From Burkholderia sp. PAMC 26561 (GTDB taxonomy: Bacteria; Pseudomonadota; Gammaproteobacteria; Burkholderiales; Burkholderiaceae), in contig NZ_CP014307.1 of assembly GCF_001557535.2 (NCBI RefSeq), forward strand, positions 496,001 through 560,000: 64,000 nucleotides of DNA, given 5' to 3'. The stretch's first letter is position 1; every line of letters begins with the position of its first letter. Shown one piece after another: positions 44,375 to 53,086 of the stretch. The position numbers were made by a program, and so were the translations under genes. The notes under the pieces were generated by a model. The model was not told where the DNA came from and ran no database searches. It saw only the letters and a list, made by a program, of their open reading frames with translations.

Positions 44375-45265
44375 GTGGCTACAGTCTTGCCTGAAGCACG
44401 CCTGCTGCGCATCTTTACTTGCGTGGTGCGGCATCAGGGTTTCGTCGCAGCGCAACAGGAACTGAATCTATCTACATCGGCCATCAGCACCTACATGAGC
44501 CAGCTTGAATCGCTGGTGGGCGTGGTGTTGTGTCATCGCGGGCGCGGCGGCTTCAGCCTGACGCCCAAAGGCGAAGAGTTTCATCAGGAAGCGTTGCGCC
44601 TGATCGGCGAAGTCGATGGCTTCGAGCGTTACGCCGCCGGCTTGCGCGGCGAGTTGCGCGGCAGCATCAAGCTGGGCGTGCTGGATTCAACGGTGAGCGA
44701 CAAGGCCCTGCCCTTGTCCGAAGTCATCGGCGCATTCACGCGCGAACATCCCGCGCTGCATTTGCATCTGCATGTGCAAAGCCCGTACGAATTGCAGCTT
44801 AGCGTGCTGGGGAACCGGCTCGATCTTGCTATCGGCGCATTTCATCTGCGCATGAACGGGCTGGTTCATCACTCGCTTTATCGTGAGCAGCACTGGCTTT
44901 ATTGCAGCGACACGCATCCGCTTTTCAACGAGCATCAGATACCGCACGAGACCATCAGCCAGCAACGGATGGTCGGCCGCGCTTACTGGAGCCAGACCGA
45001 GCTTGCGCGTCACGGCTTCAAGCGCAGCGAAGCCACGGTCGACAGCATGGAAGGACAGTTGATCCTCATTCTGTCGGGCGCGTTCATTGGCTTCTTGCCG
45101 GAGCATTATGCGCAGACATGGGTCGACAATGGCCGTTTGCGCGCGCTTGCACCGGCAGCATTTGGTTATCAGGCGCCATTTGGACTGATCCTGCGGCGCG
45201 GGCGCTCAAAGGAACCGCTGATCCAGAAATTCCGCGACACGCTCAAAGGATATCTGCCGCGGTAG
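44375..45265 (+). CDS. gbuR: LysR-family regulator, GbuR-like
   Basis: 296 aa from a GTG at 44375, with GGAG seven bases ahead; the frame is open much further upstream into gbuA, which is not credible. HTH: RIFTCVVRHQGFVAAQQELNLSTSAISTYMSQLESLVGVVL. Effector domain from about 95. Divergent from the guanidinobutyrase operon and expected to induce it with 4-guanidinobutyrate, as GbuR does in Pseudomonas (inference from arrangement). Confidence 0.85.
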   Translation: MATVLPEARLLRIFTCVVRHQGFVAAQQELNLSTSAISTYMSQLESLVGVVLCHRGRGGFSLTPKGEEFHQEALRLIGEVDGFERYAAGLRGELRGSIKLGVLDSTVSDKALPLSEVIGAFTREHPALHLHLHVQSPYELQLSVLGNRLDLAIGAFHLRMNGLVHHSLYREQHWLYCSDTHPLFNEHQIPHETISQQRMVGRAYWSQTELARHGFKRSEATVDSMEGQLILILSGAFIGFLPEHYAQTWVDNGRLRALAPAAFGYQAPFGLILRRGRSKEPLIQKFRDTLKGYLPR

Positions 45266-45472
45266 ATTTCAAGGCCGGCGAAGCCGGCACGGCTTGCTGC
45301 CCGCGTTCGACACCAATGAACCGGCGCACGCGTTCAGCACCACCTTGCAGACGGATGGCTTCCGGCGCGGCAGGCCCACTTTGTCCAGCAACGAGAACTA
45401 TCGTGCGGTTACATCCGCACCCTTGCCTTGGCGTGATAGTGCGGTGCGAGCGTAAGGCTCTCAAGAAACCCG

Positions 45473-45922
45473 TCACTCCGACTTGCAGAGAACCGCAGTC
45501 GTGACAGGCGTTATTTCGTGCACGATCGCGTTGCTTCCCGCTTGATGCACGCGATCCCTGACGTCGTCGGGAGGGCCGGTCACCACGACGCCATAAGCGG
45601 AATCCGCGATGGGCGTGCCCTTGCCCTGCGCAAAAATGGGATCGTCCTTCTGGTAACCCAGCACCACGAAAACCTTGTAGTCGTAGGCCGTAAGCTTGAC
45701 GCCATGCGCCGGCCGGAACGCATTGATGGAATTGGATTCGACGCGCATCGGCTTGCTCTGGATCTCGCCCCCGGCCAACAGCGCGCTGATAAACGTATGG
45801 CCCGACGATTTGCAATCGAGTTGTTCCTCGATCGCCTCGGCACGTGCAAGCACCGGCGACAGCACGAACAATGCTGTCGCAAACCCTGCCGCCGTTCTGA
45901 GAGACTTGGTGACACGCATCAT
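45473..45922 (-). CDS. Small secreted protein of unknown function
   Basis: 149 aa from ATG 45922, giving a signal peptide (MMRVTKSLRTAAGFATALFVLSPVLARAEA). The mature part has two cysteines (LDCKSSG near its start and AVLCKSE at the end) that could form a disulfide joining the termini. Further upstream in-frame codons (to 46075) are not signal-like. No known domain recognised. Convergent with the GbuR-like gene, 207 bases away. Confidence 0.65.
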   Translation of the reverse strand: MMRVTKSLRTAAGFATALFVLSPVLARAEAIEEQLDCKSSGHTFISALLAGGEIQSKPMRVESNSINAFRPAHGVKLTAYDYKVFVVLGYQKDDPIFAQGKGTPIADSAYGVVVTGPPDDVRDRVHQAGSNAIVHEITPVTTAVLCKSE

Positions 45923-46252
45923 CGGCCCCCGATGTTCGATCCTGCATTGACCTGCGGCAAATTTTCTTTCGCAAATTGCGACTGTACGCGCATGGCTGTT
46001 TAATTGCCTGACCGATATGGGAACCCCGAACCCGCATAACCGCTGTGCGCTTTCAAACCACGCTAACGTTTGCATCTTTTAGCGTATTGCGCCACCGGAT
46101 TCAAAGTCCTTCCGCCACTGGAAAAAAACCGGTCGAGATGTGCGCAAACCCTTTCAACGGCTCAAGTGTTTTGCTAAGAGCGACGCTCTTGCGCCTACAA
46201 TACCCCCCTCTCAGTCTGTCGACACCACACGCTTTAACCGGTAAGCAGCAGC
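45923..46252. other. Divergent intergenic region with a perfect 15-base palindrome
   Basis: Between the secreted protein and the BetR gene. It contains AAGAGCG-A-CGCTCTT (46176-46190), 62 bases upstream of the BetR start, a candidate operator. No gene seen. Confidence 0.5.
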
Positions 46253-47107
46253 ATGGTCACTGAAACCTCATCTTCTGATTCCCTCGCCGTCGCCCAGCGC
46301 GTACGCGACCTGATGAATCGCCACGGCATCGGCAAACGGCAGCAGACCGCCGAGCTTTGCCGCATTCTCGACCTGAGTTTCTCGCAGGGCCATCGCAAGT
46401 TGCGCGGCAACAGTCCCTGGACGCTCGCGCAGATCCGCCGCGTGGCGGAAGCCTTCGACGAACCGGCGCTGCAACTCTTCGATGCCAAGAACGCCGACGT
46501 CGACGACACCGAAGGCGCGGCGCAAGACGCCGTACTCAAGCTCGGCGCCGCCGAAATCGCGTGCGTTGCATGGATAGGCGACGCGCTCGAACCCGGCAGC
46601 CGGCCGGATTTCATCGCGCAGAACATGAATGGCAGGTGGATCGTGACCACGCACGAAGGCGTGCTGCTGCAAGCCGCGCACGACGTCCACAAGATCGAGA
46701 TCCAGCCGCGCCGCACCGACATGGACAAGCCGCTGATCGCGGTAGTCGACGACGACCAGACTTCCGCCGACAACCTCCACGACTACCTGGAGCGCAGCGG
46801 CTTTGCGGCAGTGGCGCTGTATGGCCTGGAGGGTTTTGCCGAAGCGCTGCAGACGCAAGTCTTCGATGCCGTGGTCATCGACTGGTTGTTTGGCGCGCAT
46901 ACCTCGGCCGATGCGATCCGCGCCGTGCGCAACTCGGACAATCCCGATGCGCCGGTTTTCGTGCTGACGGGCGAACTGACGACCGGCAAGGCCAGCGAAT
47001 CGGAAATCAGCGACGTCATCCAGCGCTACAACGTGACGTGTTTCGAAAAGCCGGCGCGCATGGCGATTCTCGTCGCAGATCTTTCCAAGCGCCTGTTGCG
47101 GGCGTAG
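46253..47107 (+). CDS. BetR-domain transcription factor with C-terminal receiver
   Basis: 284 aa. N-terminal BetR-type helix-turn-helix (about 10-70: AQRVRDLMNRHGIGKRQQTAELCRILDLSFSQGHRKLRG), a beta-rich middle (95-155), and a receiver domain (about 160-284: LIAVVDDDQTSADNL, phospho-Asp in AVVIDWLFG, Thr in VFVLTGEL, Lys in CFEKPAR). It therefore acts as an unusual response regulator with DNA-binding part first. The convergent hybrid kinase gene (6 bases apart) is the natural partner. A palindrome lies upstream. Confidence 0.85.
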   Translation: MVTETSSSDSLAVAQRVRDLMNRHGIGKRQQTAELCRILDLSFSQGHRKLRGNSPWTLAQIRRVAEAFDEPALQLFDAKNADVDDTEGAAQDAVLKLGAAEIACVAWIGDALEPGSRPDFIAQNMNGRWIVTTHEGVLLQAAHDVHKIEIQPRRTDMDKPLIAVVDDDQTSADNLHDYLERSGFAAVALYGLEGFAEALQTQVFDAVVIDWLFGAHTSADAIRAVRNSDNPDAPVFVLTGELTTGKASESEISDVIQRYNVTCFEKPARMAILVADLSKRLLRA

Positions 47108-47113
47108 CGCGCT

Positions 47114-48922
47114 TTAATGAACCCGTCGCGTCGCTGATAAGGCCCGCGCCAGCGCGCTTTTCAGCACCTCATAGCGCACAGGCTTGAGCAGGTAATCGAA
47201 GAACAGAATGGCCGCGCTTGGATCGACGAGATCCGGCGCATAGGCGCTGACCGCAATGACCGGCAAACTTGCGCCCGACGCGCGACGCGCCCGATATTCA
47301 TTGACGAACGAATACCCGTCCTTGCCCGGCATATGCAGGTCCGCGAGGATCACGTCGGCCTGATTCGTCTCCAGCCACACAAGGGCGCTGTCCACATCAC
47401 CCATGGCCACGCTTGCGTAACCCAGGTGAGCAAGCATTTCAGAAAGCGATTCGCGTATCGAATTGTGGTCGTCGATCACAAGCACGCGCGCTTTTTTCAG
47501 CGGCGGCAAATCAGCCGGCGCCCGTTCGCGTTCAGGTACGTGCGCCACGGGCGCCGCTGGCAGGCTCACACGAAACGCCGCGCCCTGCCCAATATCGCTC
47601 GATACATTCACCACGCCGCCCAGCAACTCGACCAGTCCGCGGACCACGGCGAGGCCCATGCCGGCGCCATCGAAACGGCGGGTCGTCGATGAATCCAGTT
47701 GCGTGAATTCCTTGAAGATCAACGGCAACTGTTCGCGCGGAATACCCGGACCCGTGTCTATTACAGAGATATCGAGGCGCTCCAGCGTGCGCTCGAAACG
47801 CACGTCGATGGACCCTGCATCCGTGTATTTGACCGCGTTCGTCACGAGGTTGGTCACGATCTGCCGCAACCGGTGCTGATCAGATTCGATCAACCCCGCT
47901 TCGCCCGCGAACTGGCCGCGCAGCACCAGACCTTTTGCAGTTGCGGCCGGAATGTTTGCATCGACGATGGAATCGAGCAGCTCCATGGGGTCGAACACGG
48001 TCAGGCGCAATTCGAGCTTCCCGGCGCCGAGCCGCGCAAAGTCGGTGAGGTCGCGCATCTGCGCTTCGAGATGGCGCGCGCCGGTTTCGAGCCGCTGGAT
48101 GATCTTGCGATCGGCCTCGCTATGCAGATTGAGCTCGAGCAGTTCCACCGACGAGACGATCGCGTGCAGCGGCGTGCGCAGTTCATGGCTGATCATGCCG
48201 AGAAACGCGTCCTTCGCCTGCGATGCCCCGCGCGCGGCGCGCGTTGCCTGATGCTGCGCTTCGAGCGCCGCGCGTTGCTGATGAATCAGCCGCGACCGCC
48301 GGTATCCGTTGAGCAGCAGCATGGCCGTCGCGACCATGGAAAGCAGCGCGAGCAGCATGCCGCCCGCGAACAGATAACGGCGCTTGGACACGAAATCACG
48401 CACGATGTAATCGCGCTCCGCAACGTCCACGATACGCCGCCCGTTCGCCAGTTCGTTCACCGCATCCTGGTTCTGCCGCAACACGCCGATGACCCTCAGC
48501 GTGTGCGCACTGTCGGCGCTCAATGCATCGATGTCCGGTTCGATGGACTCGAGCGCAGCGTCGAGTTGCCTGAGAATTTCCTGCTGCCTGCTGCGCAGCG
48601 CTTCGCGATCGGCAAGCATCGCTGTGGAAGCCGTGACGATGGCGAGCTTCGATTCGAGGATCTCGTAGCGAAGCTTGACTTCGTCGACGTTGGCGTCGAT
48701 ACCGCTTCGATACAGCAATATCTGATTACCCAGGCGTCCATAGGCAATCTGGAACTGCGCACCGTCCCAGTAGAAACCGTCGTACGGCATGTCGAGTTGC
48801 TGGTTGCTCTGGTTCGCAAGCAAAGTGGAATACAGCAGATATCCCACGCCCGCGAGCGGCGGCGCAATGGCGGCGGCGAGCAGCAACGCAACCTTCAGAC
48901 GGCGAAGCGACGCACCGATCAT
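47114..48922 (-). CDS. Membrane hybrid histidine kinase
   Basis: 602 aa. TM1 (11-33) and TM2 (about 187-208) enclose a periplasmic helical sensor of about 155 residues (DAHL-like pattern with long helices and FYWDGAQFQIAYGRLGNQILLYRSG). Then HisKA (phospho-His in ISHELRTPLHAI), HATPase (NLVTNAVKYTDAG, GAGMGLAVVRGLVELLGG) and a receiver (VIDDHNSI, phospho-Asp in VILADLHMPGKDG, Lys in YLLKPVR). Its start overlaps the stop of the sulfite-oxidase-fold gene (ATGA), and it converges with the BetR gene; the three form a likely signalling set. Confidence 0.92.
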   Translation of the reverse strand: MIGASLRRLKVALLLAAAIAPPLAGVGYLLYSTLLANQSNQQLDMPYDGFYWDGAQFQIAYGRLGNQILLYRSGIDANVDEVKLRYEILESKLAIVTASTAMLADREALRSRQQEILRQLDAALESIEPDIDALSADSAHTLRVIGVLRQNQDAVNELANGRRIVDVAERDYIVRDFVSKRRYLFAGGMLLALLSMVATAMLLLNGYRRSRLIHQQRAALEAQHQATRAARGASQAKDAFLGMISHELRTPLHAIVSSVELLELNLHSEADRKIIQRLETGARHLEAQMRDLTDFARLGAGKLELRLTVFDPMELLDSIVDANIPAATAKGLVLRGQFAGEAGLIESDQHRLRQIVTNLVTNAVKYTDAGSIDVRFERTLERLDISVIDTGPGIPREQLPLIFKEFTQLDSSTTRRFDGAGMGLAVVRGLVELLGGVVNVSSDIGQGAAFRVSLPAAPVAHVPERERAPADLPPLKKARVLVIDDHNSIRESLSEMLAHLGYASVAMGDVDSALVWLETNQADVILADLHMPGKDGYSFVNEYRARRASGASLPVIAVSAYAPDLVDPSAAILFFDYLLKPVRYEVLKSALARALSATRRVH

Positions 48923-49419
48923 TTAAGGACCAGCGCCTTGATTTGCCATACGAACTTCGCGTCCGCCACTGAACCGGTCAGTTCCTGCGGATAGGCATCG
49001 CGTGGATAGATCAGGAATAGCGGACCGAAGTTGCTGATCTTCAAACGCGTGCCGTTCATGCTGTACGCGAGGATCGCACCATAGCGCTCCGCTTCGGAGA
49101 TGCTCACGGTGTAGGCGTAGTCGTCGAGTGTGCGAAGCTCCACCAGATCGCCATGCGCGCCCACGAGACGCAATACGTCGGCGAGCAAAGGACCGGTGAA
49201 GGCAGATTTGGGCGTCCAGGTTGTCGATATCGTGATGGTGTGCGGCGGCAACTTCATCAGCTCGGCTTCGCTGATGCGGTAGATGGTGTGGTCAGGGTCG
49301 TTCGTGCGGCTGATTTTCCCTTCCACGTCGAGCGTGACCGGCGCGGCGCTCGCCATGAGCGGCGTGCATGCAAGGGTCAGCAGCAGCAATACGCAACGAA
49401 TCAGGTCGAGCCTTTTCAT
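48919..49419 (-). CDS. Exported protein with molybdopterin-oxidoreductase (sulfite oxidase-like) fold, cofactor Cys missing
   Basis: 166 aa. Signal peptide MKRLDLIRCVLLLLTLACTPLMASAAP. The core matches the sulfite-oxidase Moco domain pattern: TLDVEGKISR...LMKLPPHTITISTTWTPKSAFTGPLLADVLRLVGA and LRTLDDYAYTVSIS...AILAYSMNG...FGPLFLIYP. In true enzymes a Cys binds Mo where this has the HTITISTTW stretch; none is seen, so it probably does not bind cofactor and may sense or present a ligand. It overlaps the hybrid kinase gene by 4 bases, suggesting it feeds that kinase. Confidence 0.8.
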   Translation of the reverse strand: MKRLDLIRCVLLLLTLACTPLMASAAPVTLDVEGKISRTNDPDHTIYRISEAELMKLPPHTITISTTWTPKSAFTGPLLADVLRLVGAHGDLVELRTLDDYAYTVSISEAERYGAILAYSMNGTRLKISNFGPLFLIYPRDAYPQELTGSVADAKFVWQIKALVLK

Positions 49420-49425
49420 CGCCGG

Positions 49426-51063
49426 TCAGTGTTGTTCGTCGAAGGCGCGTGCCGCGCGCTCGGAAGCCACCACGATCAGCTTCATGGTCGCGCGCGTCGC
49501 ACCGACAAAAAACTTCCGTGCGACCTGTTCGTCGAAGGTATCGAAATCGACTTCGGTGAAGATCACGCACGGCGCCGACTGTCCCTTGAACCGGTAAATG
49601 GATTCGAGCAGCACGTCACCCTCGCGATATTCCGGATTCCCGAACAGATCGTAAGATCCCGTAAAACTGCGCAGCCGATGCGGCCCGAGATGCTCCTGCG
49701 ACGTCAGGACCGATCCTTCCCTGCCGCGAAACGACAGCACCGCGATATCCTGCTTCCGATAACCCAGCGCCAGCGCTTGCGTAATTGCGCGCTTGGTCGC
49801 TTCGATCACTTCGTCGGGATGGCCGTTTTCATACGTGGACAGACTGACTTCGGAACCGTCGAACGGGCTGCCGGCATCGAGCCTCACTTCGCGTCCCACG
49901 ATCCGGCGGATATAAGCAAGCAGGTCGCGCGGGCTGCGGTAATTCGTGGTCTCGCGCAACGTGGTCCACCCCGGCAACGGCACGGGATCGCGGAAATAGA
50001 GGTTCTGCATGGGATCTTCGAGCCACCACCATGCGCCGTCGGGCTTGAGAAGACGCGCGAGCGCATCGACCCAGACCGCATGAAAGTCCTGGCCTTCATC
50101 GACAATCAACACGTCGAACTTCCAGTGCTCGGCAATCTCGACATTCGCGAAGCGTTCTTCGAGCGTAGTAAAGACGTTCGGCTGGCTGAAGTCGGGCGGC
50201 GCGCCGGCGTCGCGCGTGACGGCGGCGCTCAACTGGTGATAGTTGGCGATGCGCGCTTCAGACGGCGCCACCAGCCGGATGTGATCAGCGAGCGGCCGGT
50301 TGAAGCAGACGTAGAGCACGCTGCGTCCCTTGGCAACTGCGTCGCGCATGACCTGCACCGCGAGCTGGGTCTTGCCCGAGCCGGCCGTGCCGATCACGCG
50401 TAACCTGAACGGCTCGAACTCGAGGCGCCGCGCCCATGTCGCCAGACCGCCCGACAAGCGTGTGACGAGCATGTCGGCCTGGCCGACGAGCGCGTTTGTA
50501 TCGGGCGTGAGCGCGAGTTCGTCGGAGAGAAAATGATGGATGCGCGCCGATGCTTCGAAGCGCGGTTCATCCGGCGGCAGGATCTCGAGGACAACCGAAG
50601 GCAGCTTCGCTTTGCGGCTGGCATCGACAATGCGCGATTCCGGCACACCCGCTATGGACACGTCCTTGACTGTATAGTCCGGGCAATAAAGCAATTCTTC
50701 GATGCGATACGTGCCCGCGCCGAATGCCGCGGTAAACCGCCGGTGCAGGTTTTCGAGCGTGCGCGCCAGTTGAATGGCGACGTTGCGCTCCTTTTGCATG
50801 TAGACCTTCATCAGGCCGGCTGGCGTCTCGCGCAGGAAGCCGGCCTTTTGCTCGATCACGAGCACCCGCCCGGAAGGCGCGACCACCACGAAGTCCGCTT
50901 CGCCGAACACGGAAAAACCCTCGTTGATGCGCGTCCAGTGCACCCCGTGATACACGGTGTAGTCATCGGGAAGCTTTGCGAGCAATGCGAGCGTGTCGAG
51001 CTCGCGCACGGCCGCGCCGGTCGCTTCCAGGTTTTTCCAGTCGTCGGGGACGATTCGAGCCAT
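49426..51063 (-). CDS. NERD-domain UvrD-like helicase
   Basis: 545 aa. N-terminal NERD-like nuclease-related part (about 25-110: INEGFSVFGEADFVVVAPSGRVLVIEQKAG) followed by a SF1 helicase core: Walker A GTAGSGKTQ, Walker B VLIVDEGQDFH, motif III DPMQNLYF, TTNYRSP, and the C-terminal SIYRFKGQSAPCVIFTEVD / FVGATRATMKLIV motifs V-VI. All ATPase motifs look intact. Function unknown; such proteins are found in DNA metabolism and some defence islands. Not clearly in an operon; the previous small gene ends 6 bases away on the same strand. Confidence 0.85.
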   Translation of the reverse strand: MARIVPDDWKNLEATGAAVRELDTLALLAKLPDDYTVYHGVHWTRINEGFSVFGEADFVVVAPSGRVLVIEQKAGFLRETPAGLMKVYMQKERNVAIQLARTLENLHRRFTAAFGAGTYRIEELLYCPDYTVKDVSIAGVPESRIVDASRKAKLPSVVLEILPPDEPRFEASARIHHFLSDELALTPDTNALVGQADMLVTRLSGGLATWARRLEFEPFRLRVIGTAGSGKTQLAVQVMRDAVAKGRSVLYVCFNRPLADHIRLVAPSEARIANYHQLSAAVTRDAGAPPDFSQPNVFTTLEERFANVEIAEHWKFDVLIVDEGQDFHAVWVDALARLLKPDGAWWWLEDPMQNLYFRDPVPLPGWTTLRETTNYRSPRDLLAYIRRIVGREVRLDAGSPFDGSEVSLSTYENGHPDEVIEATKRAITQALALGYRKQDIAVLSFRGREGSVLTSQEHLGPHRLRSFTGSYDLFGNPEYREGDVLLESIYRFKGQSAPCVIFTEVDFDTFDEQVARKFFVGATRATMKLIVVASERAARAFDEQH

Positions 51064-51219
51064 GCTTCGCCTTCGCGCTAAATACGGGATTCGGGTGCTT
51101 GTTCAGGAGATCGACGGGCGTCTTCAGCATGCCCTGAAACCGCCTGGATCCAAGCCGGATTCGGGAAATCAGCGGCCATTGTACGCAAGCCGCGCGAACG
51201 CCCTGCCCCGTCTGCCCGT

Positions 51220-51891
51220 TTAGTCCGCGAAGTCGTATTTGCCGCCGCGTTCGAGCGCTCGCTGATAAGCCGGACGCGCGTGAATGCGCTGCAGGAATGC
51301 CGAGATGCGCGGCAAGGATCTGGCGCCCGCGCGCTGCCTGGCGGCTTCGAGCGGAAAGCTCATCTGGACATCGGCGGCGCTGAAGGTGTCTCCCGCAAAC
51401 CACTCGGACTTCGACAATTCGTTTTCCACATAACCAAAGTGCAGTTTCAACTGCGGATCGATGAAACTGTCCTGCATGGTCTGGGCGATCCGGCGTGCGA
51501 TCGGCTTGACGAAGAACGGCATGGGCGCGCTGCCGATGCGCAACGCAACCAGCTTGAGCAGCAAAGGTGGCATGGCCGAGCCTTCCGCGTAATGCATCCA
51601 GTAGTCGTAGCGCAACCGCTCAGGCGAGATGCCGTGTGGCGGTGCAAAGCGGCCTTCCCCATAACGCTCGTTCAGATACGCGAGGATTGCGCCGGATTCG
51701 GCGAGCGTGCGGCCATCGTCGGTGATGACCGGTGACTTGCCCAGCGGATGGACCGCGCGTAGTTCGGGCGGCGCCAGCATGGTGTTCGGATCGCGTTGAT
51801 AACGCTTGATGTCGTATTCGACACCCAATTCTTCCAGCATCCAGAGCACACGTTGTGAACGGGAATTATTGAGGTGGTGAACGATGAGCAT
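51220..51891 (-). CDS. Glutathione S-transferase family protein
   Basis: 223 aa from ATG 51891. N-terminal thioredoxin-like domain (MLIVHHLNNSRSQRVLWMLEELGVEYDIKRYQRD) with Ser/Asn-rich active loop and the GSH-binding PVITDDGRTLAESGAILAYLNERYG; all-helical C-terminal domain. Typical of single-copy bacterial GSTs annotated for detoxification. The extension to 51972 in frame is not protein-like. Confidence 0.9.
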   Translation of the reverse strand: MLIVHHLNNSRSQRVLWMLEELGVEYDIKRYQRDPNTMLAPPELRAVHPLGKSPVITDDGRTLAESGAILAYLNERYGEGRFAPPHGISPERLRYDYWMHYAEGSAMPPLLLKLVALRIGSAPMPFFVKPIARRIAQTMQDSFIDPQLKLHFGYVENELSKSEWFAGDTFSAADVQMSFPLEAARQRAGARSLPRISAFLQRIHARPAYQRALERGGKYDFAD

Positions 51892-52085
51892 GTAGGCTAG
51901 GCCGTAAAGGTTGGAGTCCGGGCGCGAACGCGCAAAGAATACAACACGCATGCGTGCGCGGGGCGTCGGCAAACCGAGCCGGTCCTCGTTTTTTTTGTGG
52001 CATGCAGCGCACTAGGCCCGCTTTATGCGTGGGCCATGGTCCGGTTTACGGCTCTCATACCAACACGCACGCAAAGGACAATTCA

Positions 52086-52256
52086 ATGACCCTGGTGATT
52101 TATCTCGTCGGCTGGCTGATTCTGATCGGTGGGGTTTCATGGGCGCTGGTCGCCATGCACGTGACACAGCACACCATCCTGATCGTCGATGTGATCCTGC
52201 TCGGAATCGCGGTCATCACAGGCGCAACCCGCGCGCGAAACCGGGACCGGTCCTAG
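52086..52256 (+). CDS. Small two-helix membrane protein
   Basis: 56 aa, ATG 52086 with AAAGGAC upstream. Two hydrophobic helices (VIYLVGWLILIGGVSWALVAM and TILIVDVILLGIAVITGA) and a basic tail (RARNRDRS). Function unknown. Confidence 0.65.
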   Translation: MTLVIYLVGWLILIGGVSWALVAMHVTQHTILIVDVILLGIAVITGATRARNRDRS

Positions 52257-52307
52257 GCAGATTCCGGCGGCCATGGGATGCGCTCCCGTGACCATCGTAC
52301 GAGCCGC

Positions 52308-52721
52308 CTAAGACAGCATCCGCGCGCTGAGCGATTGCTGGATCAGCGTGATCAAGGCGTCCGGTTGTGCGGGCTTGGTCATGAAATGCTGAAACCCCTC
52401 GCCAATACTTCGCAGGCGGTATTCGTCGCCATCGTGGCCGGTCAGGGCAATCGCAATCGAAGGCGTCAGATTGCCTCGAATTTCGTGGTCGCGCAAACGT
52501 TGGATCAGGTAGAAGCCATCCATCATCGGCAAGTCGATGTCGCAGATCACAGCGTCGGGCAGTACGCGAATCGCAGTCTCGGCACCCTCTTCGGCATCGG
52601 CAACGGCAACCACATCCGCGCCTTCTTCCTCCAGCAACATACGCAGTGATTCCCTGCTTTCCAGATCGTCTTCGACCAGCACAATCCGGGCATGCCCCAG
52701 TCTCGCTACTTCATTCATCAT
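52308..52721 (-). CDS. Stand-alone response regulator receiver
   Basis: 137 aa consisting only of a receiver domain: acidic pocket VEDDLES, phospho-Asp in AVICDIDLPMMDG, Thr in IALTGHDG, Lys in MTKPAQ. No output domain, so it may work by protein contact (CheY-like) or within a phosphorelay with hybrid kinases such as those in this window. Start either of two Met codons. Confidence 0.9.
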   Translation of the reverse strand: MMNEVARLGHARIVLVEDDLESRESLRMLLEEEGADVVAVADAEEGAETAIRVLPDAVICDIDLPMMDGFYLIQRLRDHEIRGNLTPSIAIALTGHDGDEYRLRSIGEGFQHFMTKPAQPDALITLIQQSLSARMLS

Positions 52722-53086
52722 TATCTTTTCTTACAGCTCAAACAGGATTCCGGTGCCGATGCTGCGTCCGCTTAATCGCGGCTGACTGCTGACTGCTGCA
52801 CGACGGCGCGAGATCCATGCGGCACCGTGTTGTAAGCCGCGCATGCCGGTGTCGAACATTGCACGGTTCAAGATTTTCAACGGGCGCAGTATGCCTCATT
52901 GCTTTCGACCATCCATGGAGCAAAAAACAGACCGACCGCAGAAAGTGCATGAGCAATCGGGCCAGCAGCCATGCTGCACAAGCGTTCGGAGCAATGCCGC
53001 GGGTGCGCGTCGTGGCTTTGAGCACGCAGCACTGAACGGCAGGCAGGTAACTTTGGGTGCGCCAATCTTCCAACAAACCGTCAGAC
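52722..53086. other. 365-base intergenic region
   Basis: Lies between the receiver gene and the AraC gene, both on the minus strand. It should contain the promoter of the receiver gene. Apart from a trivial GACTGCT tandem duplication near 52785 I see nothing; the open frames here look like chance. Confidence 0.35.

Noticed and set aside
45243..46037. A 264-codon minus-strand frame overlapping the small secreted protein
   Set aside because: The overlapping frame at 45473-45922 has a signal peptide and a paired-Cys mature part; this one has no such features.
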